Assembly: GCA_014529385.2 (NCBI GenBank)
Contig: CM043971.1
Span: 31,699,209-31,763,208, forward strand
DNA length: 64,000 nucleotides
Source of the DNA: Adiantum capillus-veneris
Lineage: Eukaryota > Streptophyta > Polypodiopsida > Polypodiales > Pteridaceae
Reading direction: 5' to 3'
Below, piece after piece: positions 33,877 through 45,152 of the stretch (within the stretch, counting starts at the first letter, position 1; every line of letters starts with the position of its first letter). A program made the position numbers and the translations under genes. Under the pieces are notes generated by a model that ran no database searches, had not been told where the DNA came from, and saw only the letters and a program-made list of their open reading frames with translations.

Positions 33877-34411
33877 TGTGAAGTATATCTTACACTGGGA
33901 GAGAAATTAAGTAAGCTAGTTAATGAATGATTACTTGCCTTGTGTAAAGGAAACTCACACTTGGAGGTGATTTAAGATAGTTAAAGTTAGCAGTTATTTG
34001 CTTTGTGTTGAACTATGTTCACACTTAGACGTAACTTTAGTTAGATAGTTAAACTTAAGAGTTACTTGTTGTGTGTGTTGAACTATGGTTACACCTGGAA
34101 GTAACTTAGGTTAGATTTATCTAATGATTGTCTGTCGTGTGTAGAGTAATACTCACACTACAAACAATTTAGGTAGATTAAATAATAATCTCTCTCTTTG
34201 TGTAGAGGTATTCTCACACGTAGAAGAGATTTAGAGAAGTAGTGAATTTTGATTGCTTGCCCTATGTAGAGTTACATTCACACTTGGAGGTAATTTAGAT
34301 AGGTTTTTAAAAGATATCCTTCTTTGTGTAGAGTTTACTCACACTTGGAAGTTATTGAGATAGATTAAGCGATTATTTATCATGATTCAGGTGTAAAGTG
34401 AAAGCTCACAC
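33877..34411 (+). repeat. 64-bp hairpin repeat array, copy 2 (nine units, uninterrupted)
   Basis: Hairpin starts at about 33878, 33942, 34005, 34075, 34139, 34200, 34265, 34326 and 34391, i.e. spacings of 61-70 bp. Each has GTGT plus one unpaired base, a 3-5 base variable stem, a short loop, the complementary stem and ACAC. Most are followed by TTGGAGGTAATTTAG-like sequence. The hAT frame starts about 140 bp downstream. Confidence 0.85.
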
Positions 34412-34552
34412 TTGAAAAAGAATTATTTTTGGTATCTATAATTTAAAGAGGTTGAAAATGTTGATGAATAAAGTGATGTAAATGGTATTAGAGTTTGATT
34501 TTAGATGTGTATTTAGTAATTAGTTCTGTTTGAGTTTGAAGATCTTAAGAAG

Positions 34553-35164
34553 ATGGTGAAAGGATACAAGTGAAACTACGTGGATGAATTGGTCAGTGGA
34601 AAGACTACATCAAAGTTGAGGTGTAAGACCTGCGGCCATAATTTTAGCAAAAATGCTCACAGGATAAAAGAACATGTGTTCAAAATTCCTGGAAATGTTT
34701 TAGCTTGCAAATACCCCCCAAGAGATATTGAAGAAAAATTTCTCGAGTGGGCGCTCAGGGCAAAGAGAGCACATCTTAAGGGCAAGAAAAGGGAGGTCCC
34801 AAAATGATGGCTCCATCTATGGCTAGGAACATCAAGATGACACTCGAGAATGATCAAAACCCTCACTCGACCCCTACTTCAGGTCAAGGAGGGTGTCATT
34901 CATCCTTTCCTGGAAATTGTATCTCTAATCCTATTGGAAGCTCTGCTAACAAAAGCAAGTGAAGCATGGACTTGAGAAGAACCTGCACCAAGTGATCCTA
35001 TTTTGCAATAGGCATTTGGGAAACACTGGCTGCTTGAACTCCATCTTAAGTGGACACAAGCATTTGTTGCATGTGGAATTCCTTTTAATGTCATTCGAAA
35101 TCATATCTTCAAAGATGCTTTAATGAGCACAGCGAAGAAGAGTTTGTGGATCCTGATTATAATA
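34553..35164 (+). pseudogene. hAT transposase copy 2, N-terminal part
   Basis: Same BED-like region as copy 1 (CKTCGHNFSKNAHRIKEHVF), with a stop after MVKGYK and more later. It runs to the gypsy insertion; DUF659 resumes at 44080. Confidence 0.85.
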
Positions 35165-35169
35165 AGATG

Positions 35170-36762
35170 TGTAACATTTAATGGCCTAAAATCTTATGTG
35201 TAGCGGAAATTAGCATGAACATAGTGGGCATTTCATTAGAATAGATTCCTAATGAGAATTACAAGAGTGCTTGGGTGGAGAGAGCAACAAAAAGCATAAC
35301 ACCTAGTTAAATAGCATCGACAATACTTTCAAAAGAGAGAGAAATTAAGCTATTGACAACAGTTGAGGACCGGATTTGCATGGAGCCGGTCCCCCCTCCA
35401 AAAGGCTTTGTATTATGGTTTCTCCCATCAAGAGAGACATTGTACAATACAATTCTTTGTGTTCCTTCAAGACTAGCTAGTGCAATGAAGATGGAAGCTT
35501 CATACACCAAGCAAAACACTTAATCAAACACAACTTGAATTATCCCCGTTCTCAGACCCAAGACCTCACACACCTTCGAAGATGGTGAGAGCTAGCAGGG
35601 TATGAGAGTAGATTGAGAGGAAAAAGAAGTATCTTACGAGAAAGATGTACATCTCCTCACATAATCACTCATATTAGCATAGCTTAGCTTAGTAATTAGC
35701 TTGGTAGAGAAGATGAGCATGCATTGAAGCTTGGCTCTTGGTTGGATTTGCATCCACATGCCAAGAGAGTGTTGATGTAGGCTTCTATCTCACAAGCTTG
35801 GAGTAGGTGATGAGCTCTCCATTAAAGCTTGGGAGGAGATAGAGTATTCTTCCTTCACACATGGTCAAGTGTGAGTGTGTGTGTGTCCATGCCAAGCAAA
35901 AATCAGCCCCCTCTCTCTCTTGGGCGAGCCCTAGCTGCTAAATAGGTCTGGCTTTTGCCTCATTGGACCTCCCCAGGTCAAGCCAATAGGAATTAAGCAG
36001 CATAAGTGATAGCCTTCTGACATGTGTCCCCCTTTCCCCTTTTGTGAGAGCTTTAGGTAATTAAATAATTAAACTAAACTCTCATTGGACCCTTTTGCCT
36101 CCTGGCCAATAGGAATCAGGCAAGCCATGGGGCTCCTGAATGCTCATTGGACCCCTTGGGAGACTGCCCAATAGTCTTCTAGGAGACTTAATTCTCATTG
36201 GTTTCTTTTTTTAAATGTTTTTAAATTAATTAAACTAGATTTACTCTAGCTTAATTCTCATTGGTCCACTTCAAGGGTCTTCCAATAGGAACTGGGCACA
36301 CCTTGTGGGCATCTGGCCTAGGGAGCTGACATGTGTCCCTCATTCCCTTTGTGTAAAGGGAGCCTGTGTGTGTGTGTGTGTGGCTTTCTCTCTCATCCCC
36401 TAGCTTTGGGGCTCGCCCCCTCCCATGTAGGGATGTGCAAAGACTTTTAGGGCTCACACAAAGCATCCAATTTTCCCTAGGGTTGACCTTTGGACACAAC
36501 CTTTGAATTTTGGAACCTTAGCATTTTGGAAGTCTTAATGGGCTGAACCTTAGGGTCTTTTTGGCCCATTGTTTCACATGGCTCTTTTGCAGATGCCCCC
36601 CCCCTTTGGATCCCTATTTTCCCTCCTTTGGATCCCTACTGTGGCCGGTCTGCTAGCTTAACCAATATTCTAGCTTTTTCTCCCTTGGCACTTCCCCACA
36701 TTAAATGATCAGTTTAATATGAGAAAATCATTTAGGAGAATTAGATATTGATTATTATGACA
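35170..36762 (-). repeat. gypsy C 3' LTR (left on the plus strand)
   Basis: Plus-strand ends TGTAACATT and TATGACA. Contains four inverted CCAAT pairs (35962-36286), a (GT)n run near 36365 and open frames that are repeated in the other LTR only because the LTRs are identical. Confidence 0.95.
35962..36286. promoter_or_regulatory. Array of inverted CCAAT pairs in the gypsy LTR
   Basis: CATTGG…CCAAT pairs begin at 35962/35984, 36083/36106, 36145/36168 and 36259/36282, a constant 22-23 bp apart, with a lone CATTGG at 36196. The same set lies 7318 bp downstream in the other LTR. CCAAT is the NF-Y recognition core; use as an enhancer is inference. Confidence 0.55.
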
Positions 36763-36777
36763 TTACCTCTGTCTTGA
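36763..36777 (-). other. gypsy C polypurine tract
   Basis: TTACCTCTGTCTTGA on the plus strand, a purine run in the element's own direction, abutting the LTR. The gypsy at 56276-61421 has the matching CAAGAGAGAGGTAA at 59952-59965. Confidence 0.8.
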
Positions 36778-37119
36778 AATCATAGTCGTCCTCGACTATG
36801 GTGTAGAGAAGATAAAGCATATGTATGAGTCCTTTTCTTAGCGGGTAGAGGATCCCTATGTTACCCTACGACATCATTCCATAATGGATGACTAGTCCAT
36901 TTGGCGCTTGAGAGCCTGAGGCTGCCGCAAGCATGTCTGCACATTAGTCCTATCAGTCTTCCATAGTAGAGTGACAAGCTCTACTTGGTGTTCGGGAGAC
37001 GTCGTCTCCGCAAACTTGATCTAAGCATGCATACTACTTCATTTTTGTGCACAAATAAAGAAAAAGAGAGTCTTATAAGACAAAATTTTTTGTTCATTTT
37101 TAACATTTTGTACATTTGC

Positions 37120-40100
37120 TTACTCTTGGGAAGCATTGTAAGCATTGACAAGGTTTAGGTTATCCTTTAATTGTATGCCTTGCATCCATCTAGCATCTTC
37201 AAAAGGATAATTCTTAAACTTAATAAGATATCGTCGGATAGTCTTACCGCCTCTTAATACCTTGTCTTCATGTCGGAGAATGGACTCGGGCTGCAGCACC
37301 TCCTCGTGGTCCTCGATCTCCGGTGGGTCTTCAATAGTTGGTTCTTGAGGTGGCTCTCCTTTGTAAGGCTTTAAGAGGCTCACATGAAAAGCATTGTGTA
37401 TGAGCCAATGATTGGGCAACTTAAGTTGATAGGCCATCTCATTGATTGGCCTAAGAATCTGGAAGGGACCATAGTACCTTTTTGCTAGTTTAGCATAGTA
37501 CTTTTGGTGGCCCGTAGGATTCTTGCCCGTCGTGTGCCTTAATCGAGCCTTGGGAAACTTTAACAAGACCCAATCGTTTTCTTTAAAGGCTTGGGCTCTT
37601 CTGTGCTTGTCAGCAGCAGCCTTTTGCCTTTGCTGTGAGATAGAGATAGCATCCTTAATCTTTTGGAAAGATTCTTGTAGGTCTCGGCTATACTCATCTG
37701 CAGCGAAGATCTTCCCATGTACCTTAAGTAGCAAGGGACTTTTTGATCTTCCCTCAATTACCTCGAAAGGTGCTTTTCCTGTGGAAGTATGTACAGTGTT
37801 ATTGTAAGCATACTCTACTAAAGGTAAGTACTTCTCCCATTGGGATCTTTGATCTACTTCCGTTACATAGGCTTTTAGTAGATCAAGAATGGTTAGGTTA
37901 GCTATTTCACTTTGGCCATCAGTTTGTGGATGATAGGCCGAAGAGAAGTTTAGCCTTGTTCCTAAATTCTCAAAGAGACCCTTCCAGAAATTACTGGTCA
38001 TTCTAGGATCTCTATCCGACACTATGGACATTGGCAAGCCATGGTACTTGAAAATTTGTGAAATGAAGAGGGTTGCCATTTGATGGGCTTTGATAGTCTT
38101 TTTGACAGGTATAAAATGAGCTTGTTTACTGAACCTGTCTACTATCGTCCATATTCCCGTATTCCCATGGATAGACTTAGGCAATCCAAAGATAAAATCC
38201 ATGGATATGCTCTCCCAAGGTGAATTAGGGATTGGCAAGGGTTGAAGCAATCCAAGTTGCTTCCCTCTATCAAATTTTGTCTTTTGACATACCACACATT
38301 TGGAAACATACTCGTGTATGTTCACTCTCATGGTAGGCCAATAGAAATATGTTTCAATTCCCTTTAGGGTAGACTGAATCCCTCTATGCCCCGCATATGG
38401 GGGAGCATGAGATTCATACATTACTTTCTCACGTAGTGAGTTAGTAACGCATAGTCTATTGCCATAGAGAAGATAACCATCTTGTAAAGTAAATGGTTCT
38501 TCTTTCTTCCCTAATGCAAGGGCTGAAATCACATCTCTAAAATCGGGATCAATAGCATACTCATCTATCATTGAAGATAGATCATTGTGAGTTGCTATGG
38601 AAACCGCATTCACTCTCGGTCGTCTTGAGAGTGCATCGACTACTTGATTATGCTTGCCAGCAATGTGAGCAATATGAAAATGAAATTGCGAAAGGAAATT
38701 TGCCCACCTCATTTGTTTGTCGGAGAGCTTGGTCTGCGTCATGAAGTACTTAAGACTTTGGTGATCCGTTCGCAGAATGAAAGGAGTCCCCAATAAATAG
38801 TGCTTCCATGAGTCTAAGGCATGTAGAACTGCAAAGAGTTCTTTTTCGTATATGCCTAGAGCTTGCTCAACAGGGTCGAGCCTTCGACTCTCATAGCCTA
38901 TGGCGTGCCCTTCTTGGAGCAAAACAGCCCCAAGGCAATCACCACAAGCATCACATTGGACCTCAAATGGTTTTGAGAGATTCGGTAGTGTAAGCACAGG
39001 TTGAGAGATAAGCTTTTCTTTAAGCTTTTCGAAAGCATTGTTCTCCTTAGCAGACCACGTATACCTAACATTTTTCTTTGTTAGGTCATGTAATGGTCCC
39101 GCAATTTGTGAGAACTTTTCTATGAAGCGTCTATAGTATGCACACATACCTATAAAGCTTCTTAGTTCATGAAGATTCCTTGGTTTAGGCCATCCTTTTA
39201 TTACCTCTAACTTGGATGGATCCATTTGGATTCCATCTTGAGAGATAATGTGACCTAAATATTGAATCTCTTGCAAGAAAAATTCACTTTTCTTTCGATT
39301 AACATAAAGTTTATTCTCTCTTAAAACTTGAAATATTACCTGGAGGTGTTGCTTGTGTTCCTCCAATGAATTAGAGTAGATGATAATATCATCAAAGAAC
39401 ACTCCAGTGAAGGTTCGATGAGGCCTGAACAGCTTCTCCATCAAGCGGTTGAATGTGGCTGGTGCATTAGTCAAGCCAAAAGGCATGACAATGTATTCGT
39501 AAAGACCAAATGTAGTACGAAATGCGGTCTTTACAATGTCTTGATCAACTATCCTTATTTGATGATAGCCACTTTTTAGGTCAATCCTACTGAAGTAGGT
39601 CGATCCTTGTAGCTTATCAAATAGGTCTTCTACCCGTGGAACGGGAAACCTATTCTTGATAGTGATCCTATTTAGTGCTCTATAGTCGACACACATACGA
39701 TATATGCCGTCTTTCTTTTGCACTAATAGCACAGGTGAGCAAAATGGAGATGAGCTAGGCCTAACCATGCCCTTCTCAACTAATTCATGCACTTGCCGCA
39801 TAATCTCCTCTTGTTGAGCTTGAGAAACTCTATAAGGAGGTTTGTTAGGCGGTGAACTTCCTGGAAGAAGTTCAATTGCATGGTCGTCATTACCTCGTTT
39901 AGGAGGTAGCTCACAAGGGATGTCGTCAATAAAGACATCTTGAAACCCCTTGAGAAAATTGGATAACTCTAATTCCTTTTGGTTGCTTTTATTTTCTTTT
40001 GCTAAAGCATTAGGTTCATTTTGAGAATCTTTAACAAAAATCATGTACACGGAAATAGAGCTCTTTATTGACTTGTTGAAAGCTGGTGTATGTACAATGG

Positions 40101-42070
40101 GGATGGTGTTACCCATCTCCTTAGCATCTATATACATGTCCTTTTCCCTGAACTTAAAGGAGATTCTCCTTTCAGGAAATTTAACATGGGCAGCCAGGCG
40201 GTCAAACCATGGTGCCCCTAGGATTACATCCTCATGCTTGAGAGGAGAGATAAAGAAGTCCTCTTTGTCCACATAGCCTTGGACATGAAGCCTCAATTTC
40301 CCGATTAAGGGAGTGACTGAAGCTTCTTGCCCCTTGAAGGCACTGTCTGCGGGTAGGATATCTCCCATCTCGTAGGATTGTATGCCTAGCTTGGTGGCTA
40401 ACTCCATAGATATGAAATTGTGAGTAGAACCAGGGTCAAAGAGAATAAAAGCATCATGTTCTCTTACCTTTCCCCAAGCATGGCATAGAGGAGATCCTTT
40501 GTGGTGAGTTTGATGAATCTCCTCCTCTTGGATTTCAACCAAAGAAGCTCTAGGAGGATCTTGGCGGTTGTTCTTTTGGGGACAAGCGCGGTACGCATGC
40601 CCTTGTTCGCCGCACTTGAAACACCGGTTATCTTTACGATAACGCTCAAGCTCTTCAAGAGAGAGTTTATTCTTTCCTTTGTAAACTCCCTTCTCTTTAG
40701 CTTTGTTGGAATTGCCCTTAGGAGACTTTTGGACATTGTCCTTCCCCTTAGGCTCATTGGAAACCTTGTTTTCCGGGGGTTTATTATTTCTTTTACCCCC
40801 CGTTTGGAAATTGATTCGCGAGGCCACCATAGTATGGTGTATTACCGCTGATATGGTACGTGGCCTTTGGGAGTTGACATACTCCGCCATTTCTTCGGTT
40901 AAGCCCGCACAAAATTGTTGCTTTTGCTCTCCAAAATCCAACTTTTTGAAGACAGTGGCTTTGAGTTGTAGGTCCCAAAACTTGTCTACATATTTGTGGA
41001 TGGATTCATTGGGAGAGAGCTTTAAGCTTCGCCATTCGGTGAGTACTTTGTCTTTGGCATCGGTGGCCAAAAACTGCTTCATAATGGAAGCTCTTAAAGC
41101 CTTCCATGTTCGTGGAGCTTCACCGTTGGCTCGTAGGCTAGACCACCATTGTCTGGCGGACTTTTGAAAGTGCATAGCTACATAGCGTAGCTTAGAGGAC
41201 TCCGTGAAGCCCTCATCTCCAAACGCCGCATCGAATTGCTGGATAAAGGCCAAAACTTTGTCTGTAGCACCGAAGGTGCCATCATAGGTAAGGAAAGAGA
41301 TGCTCTTCCCTCCCTCTTTGAATTTCTTCAGTTTGGACGACCTCTTCCATGCGGCATAGGATTTCCTATGGCCTCTTCTTTTTGATGGTTCAAAAGTTGC
41401 ACCATCACTTTCTTCAGAAGATGAAGAATTTGAAAAAGGTGGAGAAGAGGGTGACCTCTTTCTCGCCTTTTTCTTGTCTTGATCCTTGTCGTCTTCACGA
41501 TAGCTTTCATAAGAGGAAGAGGATGAAGAAGATGGAGAAGAGGGTGTCCTCTTTCTTGCCTTTTTCTTCTCTTGCTTTTTTATCATCCCTCTTTGAATTA
41601 TGGCGTGGAGAAGAGTGTGATGGTCTTCTCCGCTTTGGTGGTGATGGAGAGCGTTTAGCCCGCCGTCTTCGTGGAGCCATCTCCGCCGAGGTGGCGGGAG
41701 ACTCGCTTCTTTCTCGTTCCTTCGGTGGAGGCTCTTGAGTTCTCCTTTGGGAAGGAGATGCATCATCAAGAAGTAAGTTCTTGAGCCCTTCATATGGATT
41801 CTCTTCTTCTTCCCGAATCGGAGAGAGACCTCTTTTGGTAGTCTCACAAGGAGGCTTCCTAGGTGTTCTCTCGTCATGGTGATGAGCTTGGAGAATCCCG
41901 TGAGCACGGAGCTGCCGTTGCACTTCACTTTGGAGAGATGGATTGCCCATGGCTTGTTGAAGCCTAGAAACAAGATAGTTAACAAGCATTGAAGCATCAT
42001 TAGTAGCTTGCTCATGAGCAAAATCAAAGTTATCAACATTAATTTCACTCTCTTTACTATTGTCAGCCAT
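37120..42070 (-). CDS. gypsy C gag-pol with chromodomain; one apparent frameshift
   Basis: Gag starts at ATG 42070 (MADNSKESEINVDNFDFAHE) and reads in that frame to about 41585. The rest reads one frame over to 37120, with the change at a run of six A at about 41577-41582. In order: basic/Ser-rich repeats (KKARKR twice), gag core with ARQWW (near 41150), CCHC knuckle CFKCGEQGHAYRAC (40583-40623), protease FDPGSTHNFIS (near 40425), RT with VDYRALN (near 39680) and FFDDIIIYS (39376-39399), RNase H with VQCDACGDCLGA (near 38950), integrase zinc region HAPPYAGHRGIQ to CVVCQKTK (38400-38280), core SMDFIFGLP to DRDPRMTSNFW to YHPQTDGQ, and a C-terminal chromodomain-like region (YLIKFKNYPFEDARWM, near 37220-37180). 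About 1650 residues, the usual size. Apart from the A-run no stop is seen. Confidence 0.93.
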
Positions 42071-42474
42071 TCTAACAACTTTTAGGTGTAAACTTTTTAG
42101 GTGTACTTTGGCACTTCAAGCCCTAGTTGCTACTCCTCTTTACCCCTTTAGAAAAAGCACTCAAGCTACTGTACCCGCGGCTCGAATACCATTAATTGCA
42201 AGGAATAGAAGAGAGGGTCTTTCGACACCAAGACAGCACCGGCTCCTGTCAAGCTTCTAATAGCTCAATAGTGGTTAAGCCATAGGCAAGCCCCGTAGGA
42301 CTCCACTATTAAGACCATAGCTCTCGACGGTGATGCCCCGTTAACTGCACAAAGGCAGGCGCACTGCAAGGCTGAAAAATCCCTATTCTACTTACTCACA
42401 GGCAATTAATAATACCAACCATTTGTAGCTAGCTTGAGGACCTCCCTTCTTGAGCAAGAAAAGAGAAACCTTGA

Positions 42475-42486
42475 GCTCTGATACCA
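42475..42486 (-). other. gypsy C primer-binding site
   Basis: GCTCTGATACCA on the plus strand (initiator-Met tRNA type), one base from the 5' LTR. The leader to the gag start is about 400 bases. Confidence 0.85.
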
Positions 42487-42487
42487 A

Positions 42488-44079
42488 TGTAACATTTAAT
42501 GGCCTAAAATCTTATGTGTAGCGGAAATTAGCATGAACATAGTGGGCATTTCATTAGAATAGATTCCTAATGAGAATTACAAGAGTGCTTGGGTGGAGAG
42601 AGCAACAAAAAGCATAACACCTAGTTAGATAGCATCGACAATACTTTCAAAAGAGAGAGAAATTAAGCTATTGACAACAGTTGAGGACCGGATTTGCATG
42701 GAGCCGGTCCCCCCTCCAAAAGGCTTTGTATTATGGTTTCTCCCATCAAGAGAGACATTGTACAATACAATTCTTTGTGTTCCTTCAAGACTAGCTAGTG
42801 CAATGAAGATGGAAGCTTCATACACCAAGCAAAACACTTAATCAAACACAACTTGAATTATCCCCGTTCTCAGACCCAAGACCTCACACACCTTCGAAGA
42901 TGGTGAGAGCTAGCAGGGTATGAGAGTAGATTGAGAGGAAAAAGAAGTATCTTACGAGAAAGATGTACATCTCCTCACATAATCACTCATATTAGCATAG
43001 CTTAGCTTAGTAATTAGCTTGGTAGAGAAGATGAGCATGCATTGAAGCTTGGCTCTTGGTTGGATTTGCATCCACATGCCAAGAGAGTGTTGATGTAGGC
43101 TTCTATCTCACAAGCTTGGAGTAGGTGATGAGCTCTCCATTAAAGCTTGGGAGGAGATAGAGTATTCTTCCTTCACACATGGTCAAGTGTGAGTGTGTGT
43201 GTGTCCATGCCAAGCAAAAATCAGCCCCCTCTCTCTCTTGGGCGAGCCCTAGCTGCTAAATAGGTCTGGCTTTTGCCTCATTGGACCTCCCCAGGTCAAG
43301 CCAATAGGAATTAAGCAGCATAAGTGATAGCCTTCTGACATGTGTCCCCCTTTCCCCTTTTGTGAGAGCTTTAGGTAATTAAATAATTAAACTAAACTCT
43401 CATTGGACCCTTTTGCCTCCTGGCCAATAGGAATCAGGCAAGCCATGGGGCTCCTGAATGCTCATTGGACCCCTTGGGAGACTGCCCAATAGTCTTCTAG
43501 GAGACTTAATTCTCATTGGTTTCTTTTTTTAAATGTTTTTAAATTAATTAAACTAGATTTACTCTAGCTTAATTCTCATTGGTCCACTTCAAGGGTCTTC
43601 CAATAGGAACTGGGCACACCTTGTGGGCATCTGGCCTAGGGAGCTGACATGTGTCCCTCATTCCCTTTGTGTAAAGGGAGCCTGTGTGTGTGTGTGTGTG
43701 GCTTTCTCTCTCATCCCCTAGCTTTGGGGCTCGCCCCCTCCCATGTAGGGATGTGCAAAGACTTTTAGGGCTCACACAAAGCATCCAATTTTCCCTAGGG
43801 TTGACCTTTGGACACAACCTTTGAATTTTGGAACCTTAGCATTTTGGAAGTCTTAATGGGCTGAACCTTAGGGTCTTTTTGGCCCATTGTTTCACATGGC
43901 TCTTTTGCAGATGCCCCCCCCTTTGGATCCCTATTTTCCCTCCTTTGGATCCCTACTGTGGCCGGTCTGCTAGCTTAACCAATATTCTAGCTTTTTCTCC
44001 CTTGGCAGTTCCCCACATTAAATGATCAGTTTAATATGAGAAAATCATTTAGGAGAATTAGATATTGATTATTATGACA
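42488..44079 (-). repeat. gypsy C 5' LTR (right on the plus strand)
   Basis: 1592 bp, near-identical to the other LTR. Confidence 0.95.
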
Positions 44080-44363
44080 AGATGCGTACATAATATTTAG
44101 ATAAAGTGAAAACTACATCAGAGAATATTTTAAAGCGCACAACTCTTGATTATGTGTTGGCGAATGGATGCACAATTTCTGTAGATGGTTGGACAAATTG
44201 TTAGAAGAAACCATTGATTAATGTGATGTTGATTTTCCCAAGAGGTTCCATGTTTCTTGAAGCGATCGATACATCCCTGAAAGAGAAAACTAGTGGATAT
44301 ATTGCTAGTGTATATGAGCATTTGATCAGAAGAGCAGGGGGACCTAAAATGGTGACTTCCATT
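44080..44363 (+). pseudogene. hAT transposase copy 2, DUF659 fragment
   Basis: Matches 25658-25942 of copy 1 (KTTSENILKRTTLDYVLANG, VDGWTNC, PLINVM). Homology ends at CCATT, where the CACTA-like block begins. VDGWTN is kept here where copy 1 has VDGWKN. Confidence 0.85.
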
Positions 44364-44464
44364 AATTAATTCACTATGAAAATCTCCATGTGTAGAGAGA
44401 AGGTGTAAATTCAATGAGAGAAACAAGAGAGAGGAGGGGGGGGGTTTTTTTTGTGTGTTTAAAG

Positions 44465-44560
44465 TATTACCGCGATTGTATCCGTTGTTATTATCGCTAT
44501 TATTACCGCTGTTATTACCGCGCTCATTACCGTCGTTATATCCGCTGCCCAAATTTAGCG
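44465..44560 (+). repeat. CACTA subterminal repeats, left
   Basis: At least four TATTACCGC / CATTACCG / GTATCCG variants within 95 bp. Confidence 0.65.
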
Positions 44561-44587
44561 CCTAAACTTTCAAATTCTGGATTAACT

Positions 44588-44607
44588 CCCCCCCCCCCCC
44601 CCCCCCC
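44588..44607. repeat. Poly-C tract (20)
   Basis: Uninterrupted 20 C. Others: 44859-44879 (21), 49418-49443 (26) and 49699-49726 (28). Confidence 0.9.
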
Positions 44608-45152
44608 AAATTTTGGTGTTTCCCTCCTCTCAATAAAAGTTAAAGAGTATTGTATATAATTTTCAAATATAAAAAAGAAGAGAAAGAAAGAGAGAGAGAG
44701 AGAGAGAAAGAGGGGGGAGAAGGAGGTGGGGGATATAAGGCCCGGTTCAGACGCTACAGCGGAAATGCTTCCCACAGGGGTGTCTAAGTTGCATGGCAAA
44801 AGCCTATTTGCTGCAGTAGATATCACCTTCCTCCGGTCCTGCCATTTTTGTTCCGGCACCCCCCCCCCCCCCCCCCCCCTCGGAAGAGCTGCTGGCCTCT
44901 CTCCACCTCTATGTATTTTTCGCTCTTCTTCCTCCAACATCGTTTAGACAAGGCGGCGGTAGACCTGCAGAAAGCCTTTATTCCTCTAGCCTTGTCTGAA
45001 CCCCAGCCTAAGATTACCCTTGTTTATAACTAAAATAATGGTTGTCAATTGATTAACATAATTGAGCATATTCTCAAATCTAAAGAGAGGAAGAGGAGGG
45101 AGAGAGAGGTGAATGGATTACACGATCAAAAAACTTCATAACTGCAAAATGT

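Larger units (their letters stand above)
35170..44079 (-). mobile_element. Ty3/gypsy chromovirus C, complete and young (8.9 kb)
   Basis: Flanked by AGATG (35165-35169 and 44080-44084), inserted in the hAT DUF659 coding region. It has two LTRs of 1593 and 1592 bp, a primer site, gag-pol and a polypurine tract, all minus strand. By eye the LTRs differ at three places: a base near 35310, the length of a C run near 36595 (9 against 8) and a base at 36691. That makes it the most recent insertion measurable here. Confidence 0.97.

Noticed and set aside
35307-36499. Minus-strand open frames in the gypsy LTR, repeated at 42625-43817
   Set aside because: They recur only because the two LTRs are near-identical; no domain.
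40043-41738. Plus-strand frames opposite gypsy C gag-pol
   Set aside because: Shadow frames of a long coding region on the minus strand.
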